Origin: Chitinophaga pinensis
GTDB taxonomy: Bacteria > Bacteroidota > Bacteroidia > SXHM01
Assembly (NCBI GenBank): GCA_945889235.1
Contig: CAMDBK010000002.1
Location: forward strand, 1-64,000
Length of the DNA: 64,000 nucleotides
Direction: 5' to 3'
Shown here: positions 33,295 to 42,243 of the stretch, in pieces
How the letters are laid out: every line of letters starts with the position of its first letter
How positions within the stretch are numbered: the stretch's first letter is position 1
Made by a program: the position numbers and the translations under genes
Notes under the pieces: generated by a model
Database searches by the model: none
What the model saw: only the letters and a program-made list of their open reading frames with translations
What the model was told of the DNA's origin: nothing

Positions 33295-36102
33295 ATGAAG
33301 CGACTGAGTTTATTAGCCTTATTAATTAGTGCATCCGTTCAACTTTTTGCCCAGAATATTACTGGCGTTATCAAAGACCAGAAATCGGGTGAGTCACTTA
33401 TAGGTGCAAGCGTTGTTATTAAAGGCACAAGCATAGGAGCTGTTACCGATTTTGACGGCAAATTTTCGTTCAATCCCAAAGACCAGAAAGCGCCTTACAC
33501 CCTTATAATTTCTTATATCGGATACGATAGCCAGGAAAAAGTTTTGCAATCTGCATCCACACCGCTCAACATAAATTTAGGCAGCAGTAAAATTGCCCTG
33601 AAAGAAGCTACCAAAATAGAACAACGCATTTCTGAAAAACAAAAAGAAAGCGCGCTAACGGTGGAGAGTATGGATGTAATTGCCATTAAAGAAACTCCTG
33701 CCGCTAATTTTTACGAAGGGCTGGGAGCCCTGAAAGGGGTTGACCTTACCAGCGCAAGTATTGGGTTTAAAATCATTAACACACGGGGCTTTAATAGTAC
33801 CTCGCCCGTGCGTTCACTTCAAATTATTGATGGCGTTGATAACCAAAGTCCGGGTTTGAATTTTTCGCTCGGGAATTTTTTGGGCGCTTCTGATTTAGAT
33901 GTATTGAAAGTAGATATTATACAAGGTGCGAGCTCTGCTTTTTACGGACCCAATGCTTTTAACGGAGTGCTGAGTATGACTACTAAAAATCCGTTTATAA
34001 AACCCGGACTTGCAATACAGTTTAAAGCCGGTGAACGCGGCTTACTGGAAACAGCGGTGCGTTTTGCAGAGGTTTTTAAAAACAAAGCAGGTGTTGATAA
34101 ATTCGCATACAAGATAAACCTGTTTTACATGCAGGCTCACGACTGGGAAGCCACCAACAGCGACCCTTCTACCTCAAGTCGTGTGGGAAAAGAAAATTCC
34201 GGAGGTTATGATGCAGTGAACCGTTATGGTGATGAAAACCTGACCAGCGGAATAAACAATGCAACAAGTATAGGGCAGCAGCGCGACTTCCCCGGCCTGG
34301 GATTATGGCACCGTGATGGTTACTGGGAAAAAGATTTGGTAAGCTATGATGCCAAAAATCTGAAAGCTTCATTGGCCATGCACTATAAAATTAAAGACGA
34401 TGTGGAATTAATTGTTGCCTCTAATTTCGGAACGGGAACCACCGTTTACCAGGGCGATAACCGCTACAGCCTGAAAGACATTTTGTTTTTTCAAAACCGA
34501 CTGGAGATTAATAAACGTGATAAATATTTTCTTCGCTTTTATGCTACTAATGAAGATGCAGGAAAAAGTTATGATGCTGTATTTACTGCCTACCTGATGC
34601 AGAATGCCGCAAAAGATAATAACGAGTGGAGTCGTGATTACCGCAACTTCTGGAGCATTTATGTAAAGAACGATGTGCGCGCACTTCCCGGTTTTCCGCC
34701 CACTACTTTTCCGTATGATACTACGGGCGCAAATGCTGTGATGAATATGTACATCGATTCTCTTAACAACTGGCATCAGCAGGCGCGTGATTATGCAAAC
34801 TCTGTCAATACAGTTACAGGTGGAGGAGCTTATTATCAGCCCGGAACAGCATCGTTTGATAGTTTGAAAAATTCAATTATTTCACGCAATTCTTTTGGTG
34901 AGGGCGGCACACGTTTTTATGATAAATCGGCTTTATACCACGTTCATGGCGAATACAAATTCAAACCTTCTTTTATGGATATTACTGTTGGTGCAAACGG
35001 AAGATTGTATACCCCGAATTCACAGGGAACTATTTTCAGCGATACCTTGAATAAAGACAGCAGCCGCATAAAAATTTACAATTACGAATATGGTATTTAT
35101 CTTGGCCTTGAAAAGAAACTGAAAGAAGACAAATGGAAATTTAATATTACAGTACGCATGGATAAAAACAGGAATTTTAATTACCTGTTTTCTCCCGCTG
35201 CATCAATAATCTGGAACCCGCATAAAAATCATACGTTGCGTGTTTCTTTCTCAGCTGCTATCCGAAATCCCACGCTGGCCGACCAATACCTGTATTATAA
35301 TGTAGGCCGCGCAATCCTTATCGGAAACGTAACAGGATATGATTCACTCATTACACTTCCTTCGCTTCAGAATTATTTTAACTCAACAAGTCTGGATAAA
35401 GGGTTGCTTGAATATTTTCATATTGACCCTATACGCCCTGAAAAAGTTAAGACTGCTGAGATAGGTTACCGCACCTCTTTATTTAACCGATTGTTTTTTG
35501 ACCTGAATTATTATTTCAGTTATTACACAGATTTTATCGGTTACAAACTGGCAGCCGTTGCGCGATTTGACACCATGTTCACTAACCAGATTAATTATTT
35601 GCAGGCCTACCGTATTGCATCCAATGCTACAGGTGCTGTAACTACACAGGGATTTTCAATTGGTGGAAATTTATTTTTCGCGAAGAATTTTTCATTCAAT
35701 GCAAATTATTCATGGAACGTATTGAACGAATCATCCGCTTCAAAAGACCCGATTATTCCTGCATTTAATACACCTGAACATAAATACAATGTTGGAGTAA
35801 GCGGTCGTGATTTTGACCTTAATCTCTTCGGCTGGAAAACCAGTCACTGGGGTTTTAATACCAATTACAAATGGGTAAAAGGATTTGATTACACCGGAAG
35901 TCCACAGTTTACGGGCTTTGTACCTTCTTACTATATGGTAGATGCACAGGTAAATAAATTCATTCCAAAAATTCATTGCACATTTAAAGTAGGAGCTTCA
36001 AACCTTACCAATAACAAACAGTTTCAGGTTTATGGCGGACCAAGAATTGGAAGGATGGCCTACATTTCTATCTTGTTTGAGTTAGAGAAAAAACCAAAAT
36101 AA
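33295..36102 (+). CDS. TonB-dependent outer-membrane receptor
   Basis: A 935-aa receptor. The signal peptide (MKRLSLLALLISASVQLFAQ) is followed by a carboxypeptidase-regulatory-like domain at about 22-100 (ITGVIKDQKSGESLIGASVV), a plug domain at about 115-230 (INTRGFNSTSPVRSLQIIDG, SAFYGPNAFNGVLSM) and a 22-strand-type barrel to the end. The substrate is not apparent. It overlaps the CrtW-like gene by one base (TAATG), so the two are coupled. The 220-bp gap before it has no gene; it holds T-rich sequence and an inverted repeat TTTTCTTTG / CAAAGAAAA at 33243-33288 just before the ATG, with a TTCTTTG -7-like element overlapping the left arm. Confidence 0.92.
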   Translation: MKRLSLLALLISASVQLFAQNITGVIKDQKSGESLIGASVVIKGTSIGAVTDFDGKFSFNPKDQKAPYTLIISYIGYDSQEKVLQSASTPLNINLGSSKIALKEATKIEQRISEKQKESALTVESMDVIAIKETPAANFYEGLGALKGVDLTSASIGFKIINTRGFNSTSPVRSLQIIDGVDNQSPGLNFSLGNFLGASDLDVLKVDIIQGASSAFYGPNAFNGVLSMTTKNPFIKPGLAIQFKAGERGLLETAVRFAEVFKNKAGVDKFAYKINLFYMQAHDWEATNSDPSTSSRVGKENSGGYDAVNRYGDENLTSGINNATSIGQQRDFPGLGLWHRDGYWEKDLVSYDAKNLKASLAMHYKIKDDVELIVASNFGTGTTVYQGDNRYSLKDILFFQNRLEINKRDKYFLRFYATNEDAGKSYDAVFTAYLMQNAAKDNNEWSRDYRNFWSIYVKNDVRALPGFPPTTFPYDTTGANAVMNMYIDSLNNWHQQARDYANSVNTVTGGGAYYQPGTASFDSLKNSIISRNSFGEGGTRFYDKSALYHVHGEYKFKPSFMDITVGANGRLYTPNSQGTIFSDTLNKDSSRIKIYNYEYGIYLGLEKKLKEDKWKFNITVRMDKNRNFNYLFSPAASIIWNPHKNHTLRVSFSAAIRNPTLADQYLYYNVGRAILIGNVTGYDSLITLPSLQNYFNSTSLDKGLLEYFHIDPIRPEKVKTAEIGYRTSLFNRLFFDLNYYFSYYTDFIGYKLAAVARFDTMFTNQINYLQAYRIASNATGAVTTQGFSIGGNLFFAKNFSFNANYSWNVLNESSASKDPIIPAFNTPEHKYNVGVSGRDFDLNLFGWKTSHWGFNTNYKWVKGFDYTGSPQFTGFVPSYYMVDAQVNKFIPKIHCTFKVGASNLTNNKQFQVYGGPRIGRMAYISILFELEKKPK

Positions 36103-36788
36103 TGTTTAGCAAAGAAATCGGAAACAAAGGAATTCTGATTGCTGCAATTATTCTTCTTTTGTGGTTTGCGGTTTTTGGTTTTGCACTTTTTCAGCCACTT
36201 GATTTATTGGGTTTCTGGGCACTGCCTCTTATTCTTTTGCTCACCGAATTATTTACCGGAGTTTTTATTACCGCGCATGATTCTATTCACGGAGTAGTTT
36301 ACCCTGCCAATAAAAAAATCAATCAGTTCATTGGTGTTTTGTGCTCGTCATTATTCGCGTTCAATTCTTACGAGCGAATGTACAATAATCATCATGCTCA
36401 TCATATCAACACGCTTGGAGATGATGATCCTGATTTTCATCACAGCCGGAAATTTCTGCCCTGGTTTTATTCATTCATCCGGCATTACATCGGCTGGAAA
36501 CAATTTTTATTTACAGCCATATTCTTTAACCTGATGATGTTTGTACTGAAAATAGATGTCGCCAATCTCTTGCTGTTTTATGTGTTGCCCATGTGCCTCA
36601 GCACCGTTCAGTTATTTTATTTCGGAACGTATCAGCCGCATAGCGACATCCATAACAATATCCACAAAAGCGGAACGCAAAACAAAAATCACCTGTGGGC
36701 GTTTGTAAGCTGTTTCTTTTTCGGCTATCATTATGAGCATCACGATAATCCTTCGGTTCCGTGGTGGAGGATGTACAAGACGAAGTGA
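36102..36788 (+). CDS. crtW: Beta-carotene ketolase-like membrane oxygenase (CrtW family)
   Basis: A 228-aa membrane di-iron oxygenase of the fatty-acid-hydroxylase/desaturase superfamily. The histidine motifs fit CrtW best: FITAHDSIHG, NNHHAHHINT with DDPDFHH, FGTYQPHSD and FGYHYEHHDNPSVPWWRM. CrtW adds a keto group to beta-ionone rings, making echinenone, canthaxanthin or astaxanthin. No other carotenoid gene lies in this window; its start is coupled to a TonB-dependent receptor. The alternative is a related desaturase with another substrate. The stop abuts that of lysS, which is convergent. Confidence 0.82.
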   Translation: MFSKEIGNKGILIAAIILLLWFAVFGFALFQPLDLLGFWALPLILLLTELFTGVFITAHDSIHGVVYPANKKINQFIGVLCSSLFAFNSYERMYNNHHAHHINTLGDDDPDFHHSRKFLPWFYSFIRHYIGWKQFLFTAIFFNLMMFVLKIDVANLLLFYVLPMCLSTVQLFYFGTYQPHSDIHNNIHKSGTQNKNHLWAFVSCFFFGYHYEHHDNPSVPWWRMYKTK

Positions 36789-38300
36789 CTATTGTTCCGG
36801 CCGCATCTGCGGAAAAAACAAAACTTCCTGAATGCTTTCCTGATTAGTCATCAGCATGGTGAGGCGGTCAATTCCAATTCCCATTCCTGAAGTTGGCGGC
36901 ATTCCGTATTCCAAGGCGCGAAGAAAATCCTGATCAATAAGCATTGCTTCGTCATCACCTTTTTCTGAAAGTTTCATTTGTTCTTCAAAGCGCTCACGTT
37001 GGTCAATCGGGTCGTTGAGCTCGGTGTAAGCATTTGCAATTTCTTTTCCGTTCACCATTAATTCAAAGCGCTCAACTAATCCTGATTTGCTTCTGTGCTT
37101 TTTGCAAAGCGGTGACATCTCAATCGGATAATCAATAATGAAAGTTGGCTGAATAAAATTCTTTTCGCACTTCGCTCCGAAAATTTCATCAATCATTTTG
37201 CCCTTGCCCATGCTCGGATCCGTCTCGATATGTAATTGTTTGCAAGCATCACGTAATTGACTTTCATCCATTACAGAAATATCAATGCCGGTGTATTCTT
37301 TTATAGCATCATACATACTAATGCGTTTAAAAGGCGGCTTGAAATCAATTACTTTTTCACCAACTTTTACCTCAGTTTGTCCATGCAAATCCATTGCAAT
37401 TTTTTCCAAAAGTGTTTCTGTAAAATCCATCATCCAGAAATAATCTTTGTAGGCCACATAAATTTCCAAGACGGTAAATTCAGGATTGTGTGTGCGGTCC
37501 ATTCCTTCATTTCTAAAATCTTTTGCGAATTCATACACACCGTCAAAGCCGCCTACAATCAGCCTTTTGAGATACAGTTCATTCGCAATTCTCAGGTAAA
37601 GAGGAATGTCGAGAGCATTGTGATGTGTTGTAAAAGGTCGTGCAGCAGCGCCACCGGGAATGGGTTGCAGAATAGGAGTTTCAACTTCCAGATATCCATT
37701 CTTATTAAATATTTCGCGCATGGAATTGATGAGTTGAGTGCGTTTGATAAATGTATCACGCACTCCTTTATTCACCACCAGATCAACGTATCGCTGACGA
37801 TAACGCAACTCAGGATTTCCAAAAGCATCGTGCACATTTCCATCTGCATCTGTTTTTACAACAGGCAGTGGTTTCAATGACTTGCTGAGAAGTTTCAGCG
37901 TTTTTACGTGAATAGAAATTTCACCAACCTGTGTGATGAAAACATATCCGGTAACACCGATAAAATCTCCGAGGTCAAGATATTTTTTAAAAACATCGTT
38001 ATATAAAGCCTTGTCTTCACCCGGACAAATTTCATCACGGTTCATGTATAGCTGAATTTTTCCGCTGCTATCCTGCAACTCAGCAAAACTTGCTTTGCCC
38101 ATAATGCGCTTGCCCATCAATCTTCCGGCAATACTTACGTTAGTATAGTTAGTTGAATCGGCTGTGTAATGCTGATGAATATCGGCAGCCGAAACATTCA
38201 CTTCATACATTTCCTGCGGATACGGGTTAATGCCTAATGCTTTTATTTTTTCCAACGAATCTCTGCGCTGTATCTCAAGTTCTGTAAGTTCTTTACTCAT
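36789..38300 (-). CDS. lysS: Lysyl-tRNA synthetase, class II
   Basis: A 503-aa class II synthetase that charges tRNA-Lys. It has the N-terminal OB-fold anticodon-binding domain (about 55-150, VSIAGRLMGKRIMGKASFAEL), motif 2 (FRNEGMDRTHNPEFTVLE) and motif 3 (GMGIGIDRLTMLMTN). DYPIEMSPLCKKHRS and ERFELMVNGKEIANAYTELND give the lysine pocket. Length and ends are standard. The gene runs against crtW with no spacer and lies downstream of the RraA-like gene on the same strand. Confidence 0.96.
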   Translation of the reverse strand: MSKELTELEIQRRDSLEKIKALGINPYPQEMYEVNVSAADIHQHYTADSTNYTNVSIAGRLMGKRIMGKASFAELQDSSGKIQLYMNRDEICPGEDKALYNDVFKKYLDLGDFIGVTGYVFITQVGEISIHVKTLKLLSKSLKPLPVVKTDADGNVHDAFGNPELRYRQRYVDLVVNKGVRDTFIKRTQLINSMREIFNKNGYLEVETPILQPIPGGAAARPFTTHHNALDIPLYLRIANELYLKRLIVGGFDGVYEFAKDFRNEGMDRTHNPEFTVLEIYVAYKDYFWMMDFTETLLEKIAMDLHGQTEVKVGEKVIDFKPPFKRISMYDAIKEYTGIDISVMDESQLRDACKQLHIETDPSMGKGKMIDEIFGAKCEKNFIQPTFIIDYPIEMSPLCKKHRSKSGLVERFELMVNGKEIANAYTELNDPIDQRERFEEQMKLSEKGDDEAMLIDQDFLRALEYGMPPTSGMGIGIDRLTMLMTNQESIQEVLFFPQMRPEQ

Positions 38301-38323
38301 TCTGTTTTTTTCAAATATATATT

Positions 38324-38803
38324 CTAATGCAATGCTTTTTCAGAAATAACAATGCCATCTTCATCTGCATATAAAAAATGTCCCGGAATAAAATTCACGC
38401 CTGCAAAACGAACCGTAATGTTTGTTTGTCCTTCACCACGTTTTACACTTTTCATCGGACAAGTTCCGATTGCTTTTACCCCAATATCAATTCCCGAAAT
38501 TTCTTCACTGTCACGGATGCAGCCAAAGACAAGTATTCCCGCCCAGTTATTTTTTTTGGCAAGCACTCCAATTAATCCACCCACCAATGCGCAACGTTGT
38601 GAACCTCCGCCATCAACTACTAAAACTTTTTCTTGTCCGTTTTGTTCAAGGGCAGTTCTGACAAGACTATTATCTTCAAAAACTTTGACTGTAACAATCT
38701 CCCCGTTAAAGGTTTTTCTTCCGCCAAAATCATTAAAAATGTCGTCAGCAATTTGAAGCTTTTCTATGTGTTCATCACACAAATCAGCTGTTTTAACACT
38801 CAT
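38324..38803 (-). CDS. rraA: RraA-fold protein (RraA-like aldolase / regulator)
   Basis: A 159-aa protein of the RraA family: VVDGGGSQRCALVGGLIGVLA, GILVFGCIRDSEEISGIDIGVKAIGTCPMKS and FIPGHFLYADEDGIVI, with the glycine-rich and Arg-Asp motif (GCIRD) used for metal and substrate binding in 4-hydroxy-4-methyl-2-oxoglutarate aldolases. RraA of E. coli inhibits RNase E, an enzyme generally absent from Bacteroidota, so an aldolase or unrelated role is more likely. It lies 23 bp upstream of lysS. A TATTTTCG sequence ahead of the start is near the -7 consensus. Confidence 0.85.
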   Translation of the reverse strand: MSVKTADLCDEHIEKLQIADDIFNDFGGRKTFNGEIVTVKVFEDNSLVRTALEQNGQEKVLVVDGGGSQRCALVGGLIGVLAKKNNWAGILVFGCIRDSEEISGIDIGVKAIGTCPMKSVKRGEGQTNITVRFAGVNFIPGHFLYADEDGIVISEKALH

Positions 38804-38873
38804 TATAAATTTTTTTTACCGTGCGAAAATACAAAAAGCAAAATCAGGGAGTTAATTCAAATTCAAAACAAAT

Positions 38874-38903
38874 TGGTTTTATGCGGTTTCTGACTTATAT
38901 TTG
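38874..38903 (+). promoter_or_regulatory. Bacteroidota promoter (TTG-N19-TATATTTG)
   Basis: TTG at 38874-38876, a 19-nt spacer and TATATTTG at 38896-38903 match the -33/-7 consensus completely. Transcription would start near 38910, which places the GTG at 38903 inside the promoter and makes TTG 38945 the likely start of the lectin protein. Confidence 0.75.
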
Positions 38904-38944
38904 TGCACAATGTTTCTAATTACAATTTATTAAGGGAGTACATT

Positions 38945-41900
38945 TTGAAAGCAAAATTAGTTCTCGCTTTTAGTATCTGCCTTGGCTTTCAGTCATTTTA
39001 TTCAGTAAATGCACAAACTGGTTGTGATATTGCAGCAATCAGAGCAGCATTTGCAGCTCCCGGCTACTATACAGAATTAACCGGTGTTGCGGGGCAACCC
39101 TGCAGCATGTATTTCATTAATAATCTTTCACAAGATGCTGCAACCAGCGAAGCGCAGGCGCAGACATTGGGTGCACACACTGTAGTATTTAATGATGCTG
39201 CCGAAAACACCAATGTTGTTGCAGCACTGAATGCAATCGGTTTTCCGGGTGGCTCTGTTTGGATTGGTTATCACCGAACAGGAACAGGTGCGGGTACTTT
39301 TTATGCATTAGATGGAACAACAGGTAATTTTCCTGTACCTTCAGGAGGAGGGGTTTATCAAAATTGGGCAGGGGGTGAGCCAAATAATAATGGGTATCAG
39401 TCAGGGTGCTTTCCATGGTTTGACTGTGGTTCTTGTAGTGATTCATATCGTTGTGACTGGGGCGAACAATGTGTTCAGATTTATTCAGATGGGCAATGGA
39501 ATGATTTACCTTGCGACCGTACAAGCATTTCATTAATTGAGGTTAACCTTTGCCCCCAAACTACTGCTGATCCCGATATTACAATCTGTGAGGGAGATCC
39601 TTTAACACTAAACACTTCTAATTCTTTATTGGGTTCTGGCCCATATACTTATTCTTGGGCACCAACTTTATTTATACCCAGCCCAAATACCCAGAGTGTA
39701 GATGCATACCCTGATGTAACCACAACATTTACTGTGACTACAACAGATCGTTACACCTGTCAAGGAACTTCAGACATGATAGTAACGGTAAATCCTGCAC
39801 CTACACCTGATGCAGGGCCTGATGTTACTATTTGTCCGGGTTCATCAACTCAACTTAACGCTTCTGGAGGTGCAACTTATTCATGGGCTCCAACAACAGG
39901 TTTAAGCAACCCTAACATTGCAAATCCAATTGCCTCCCCTGCAAGCACAACTGCTTACTTTGTTACTGTTACTGCCGCAGGCGGCTGTACTCAGGTAGAT
40001 TTTGTTACAGTGTCAGTTTCAATGGTTCTAAATGTAAATGCTGGTGCAGATGCATCATCTTGTGCAGGACAAGGAACAACATTAAACGCAACCGGTGCAA
40101 CTAATTATACATGGACGCCAGCAACAGGACTTAGCGATCCGAATATTTTTAATCCTGTTGCTGCTCCGGCAACAACAACAACCTACACAGTTACAGGCAC
40201 TGATGGAAATGGTTGTTCTGGTACAGATGCTGTAGTAGTTACTGTTAACAATGCCCCCACGGCAAATGCAGGAGCTGATGCTGCTGTTTGCGTTGGATTA
40301 TCAACTACGCTAAATGGTACAGGTGGTGTTTCATATTCATGGTCACCGGTAGCAGGATTAAGCGACCCTGCTATATTTAACCCTGTTGCTACTTCTGCTG
40401 CAACAACAACGTATACACTTACCGTAACAGATGCAAACGGTTGTACAGATACTGATGATATGATTGTAACGGTTAATCCGTTGCCTCCTGCTTCTGCGGG
40501 GCCAGATATGCCTGTTTGCACAGGGTCTTCAGTAACGATTACTGCATCGGGCGGAACACAATATTTATGGACTCCTGTTACTGAACTTAGCAATGCGAAT
40601 GTAGCTGCTCCGGTTTGCACTCCAACTGCTGCCAGAACTTATACTGTAACTGTTACTGATGTTAACGGATGCGTTGCTACCGATGATATGGATGTAACAA
40701 TTAACCCGCTACCGATTGCTAATGCCGGTGCTGATGTAACAATTTGCCAGAATTCAACAACTACACTTGGAGCTTCAGGTGGTGTAAGTTATTCATGGAG
40801 TCCGGTTACAGGATTAAGTGATCCATTAATAGTTAATCCGGATGCAAGTCCTGCTGCTACTACTACTTATACGGTAACTGCAACCGATGCAAATTCATGT
40901 TCTTCAACAGATGATGTGGATGTGATTGTTACTCCATCTGCTCCGGTTAATGCGGGAATTGATGGAGAAGCCTGCCTAGGAGGTTCTGTTTCCCTGAGTG
41001 CTACAGGAAACGGAGTATCGTTTTCATGGAGTCCTGCATTGGGATTAGACAACGCTAATATTGCGACACCTGTTGCGACACCTGCAAGCACTACACAATA
41101 TACTGTTACCATGACGGATGCTAATAACTGCACCAGCTCGGATGATGTAACAGTAACTATTAATCCAATTCCTGTGGCTGCTTTTTCTGCAGCTTCGGTT
41201 TGCAATGGTATACCAACAGTTTTTACAAATCAAAGTACTGTTAGTTCGGGAACTATAGCCACCTATAACTGGGATTTTGGTGATGGTAATACTTCAGCAG
41301 TAACAAGCCCAAGCAACACGTATTCACTTCCGGGAACTTATTCTGTTCAGCTTGATATTGTTTCTGATAAAGGCTGCGTGAATTCAACTACACAAAATAT
41401 TACAGTTTATCCGTTACCGGTTGTGGATTTTGAAGCGGTACCGACAAGTGGTTGTGCACCGCTGGATGTACAATTGAATGACCTCAGCACCATTGCATCG
41501 GGCAATAATGTTTCGTGGTTGTGGAATATTGAATCAGTGGGAACAGTGAATGGGCAAACTACCTCACAAAGCTTTTCAAATGTAGGCTTGTATGATGTTA
41601 CATTAACAGTTACTTCTGATCAAGGCTGCCAAACTATACTGACACAAACTGATTTTATTACGGTTGATCCAAAACCTGTGGCTCAGTTTTTTGCTAATCC
41701 TGATTACACCGAAATACTTTATCCGGAAGTTGTTTTTACAGACCTTTCAACAGGTGCTCCAACTCAATGGAACTGGGATTTCGGAACAGGTGATGTTTCT
41801 ACAGTGCAAAGCCCAACATATAGCTTTCCTGATACAGGAGTTTTTACTGTTCTTCTGGAAATTTTCAATCAGTATGGATGCAGCGATACAGTAAGTCACA

Positions 41901-42199
41901 CCGTTGTTATTACTCCGTCATTCACTATTTATGTTCCTAATGCTTTTACTCCCGATGGCGATGGAATAAATGATGTTTTTCTGCCAAAAGGAATGGGCTG
42001 GAGAGATTATGAACTGCGGGTTTACAGCCGTTCCGGAACCCAGATTTTCAGCACTTTTGACCCTTTAGAAGGTTGGGACGGAACTGTAAATCATAAAGGA
42101 AAAATTACCATAGCCGATGTATATGTTTGGCGCATTTATGTGCGAGACAAAAATAATCGCAAACAGGATTATAAGGGAATTGTTACGCTGGTGAGATAA
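38945..42199 (+). CDS. Giant secreted adhesin: C-type lectin, seven Ig-like repeats, three PKD domains, T9SS type B C-terminal domain
   Basis: A 1084-aa T9SS substrate. The start is TTG 38945, because it gives a clean signal peptide (MKAKLVLAFSICLGFQSF, ending NAQ) and lies behind AAGGGA and a full promoter; an upstream in-frame GTG falls in that promoter. Residues about 35-200 are a C-type lectin with WAGGEPNNNG and WNDLPCD, matching the calcium/sugar-binding EPN and WND motifs. Seven Ig-like repeats of about 76 aa follow, then three PKD domains (YNWDFGDGN, WNWDFGTGD). The end is the gliding-motility-associated domain (VPNAFTPDGDGINDVF). It probably binds surface glycans or mediates attachment. 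It is monocistronic by context. Confidence 0.9.
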   Translation: MKAKLVLAFSICLGFQSFYSVNAQTGCDIAAIRAAFAAPGYYTELTGVAGQPCSMYFINNLSQDAATSEAQAQTLGAHTVVFNDAAENTNVVAALNAIGFPGGSVWIGYHRTGTGAGTFYALDGTTGNFPVPSGGGVYQNWAGGEPNNNGYQSGCFPWFDCGSCSDSYRCDWGEQCVQIYSDGQWNDLPCDRTSISLIEVNLCPQTTADPDITICEGDPLTLNTSNSLLGSGPYTYSWAPTLFIPSPNTQSVDAYPDVTTTFTVTTTDRYTCQGTSDMIVTVNPAPTPDAGPDVTICPGSSTQLNASGGATYSWAPTTGLSNPNIANPIASPASTTAYFVTVTAAGGCTQVDFVTVSVSMVLNVNAGADASSCAGQGTTLNATGATNYTWTPATGLSDPNIFNPVAAPATTTTYTVTGTDGNGCSGTDAVVVTVNNAPTANAGADAAVCVGLSTTLNGTGGVSYSWSPVAGLSDPAIFNPVATSAATTTYTLTVTDANGCTDTDDMIVTVNPLPPASAGPDMPVCTGSSVTITASGGTQYLWTPVTELSNANVAAPVCTPTAARTYTVTVTDVNGCVATDDMDVTINPLPIANAGADVTICQNSTTTLGASGGVSYSWSPVTGLSDPLIVNPDASPAATTTYTVTATDANSCSSTDDVDVIVTPSAPVNAGIDGEACLGGSVSLSATGNGVSFSWSPALGLDNANIATPVATPASTTQYTVTMTDANNCTSSDDVTVTINPIPVAAFSAASVCNGIPTVFTNQSTVSSGTIATYNWDFGDGNTSAVTSPSNTYSLPGTYSVQLDIVSDKGCVNSTTQNITVYPLPVVDFEAVPTSGCAPLDVQLNDLSTIASGNNVSWLWNIESVGTVNGQTTSQSFSNVGLYDVTLTVTSDQGCQTILTQTDFITVDPKPVAQFFANPDYTEILYPEVVFTDLSTGAPTQWNWDFGTGDVSTVQSPTYSFPDTGVFTVLLEIFNQYGCSDTVSHTVVITPSFTIYVPNAFTPDGDGINDVFLPKGMGWRDYELRVYSRSGTQIFSTFDPLEGWDGTVNHKGKITIADVYVWRIYVRDKNNRKQDYKGIVTLVR
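39800..41175 (+). repeat. Six well-matched tandem Ig-like repeat units (about 229 bp each)
   Basis: Within the lectin gene, units of about 76 codons repeat the pattern NAGADxxxCxGxSTTLxAxGG, SYSWSPxTGLSDPxIxNP, TTTYTVTxTDxNGC. A seventh, more divergent unit precedes them from about 39560. Tandem DNA similarity of this kind allows unit number to change by recombination. Confidence 0.8.
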
Positions 42200-42200
42200 A

Positions 42201-42241
42201 GCCTCATCCCCGACCCTTCTCCAAAGGAGAAGGGAGCAGAG
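42201..42241. repeat. Palindromic repeat between convergent genes (near-identical to the leuS copy)
   Basis: GCCTCATCCCCGACCC is followed by the hairpin CCCTTCTCC-AAA-GGAGAAGGG (42214-42234). It matches 49516-49556 inside leuS at 40 of 41 positions. It fills the 44-bp gap between the lectin and PhoH genes, which converge, so the stem may also act as a bidirectional terminator. Confidence 0.85.
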
Positions 42242-42243
42242 TT

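Noticed and set aside
36102..36788. A generic fatty acid desaturase
   Set aside because: The spacing and sequence of FITAHDSIHG, FGTYQPH and YHYEHHDNPSVPWWRM fit CrtW better, though the substrate is unproven.
38903..38944. GTG start 14 codons upstream for the lectin protein
   Set aside because: The GTG overlaps the TATATTTG promoter element and would put a hydrophilic extension before a normal signal peptide.
39560..41175. A CRISPR-like array suggested by regular repeats
   Set aside because: The repeats are 229-bp coding units in frame, without short repeats and unique spacers. No cas gene is present.
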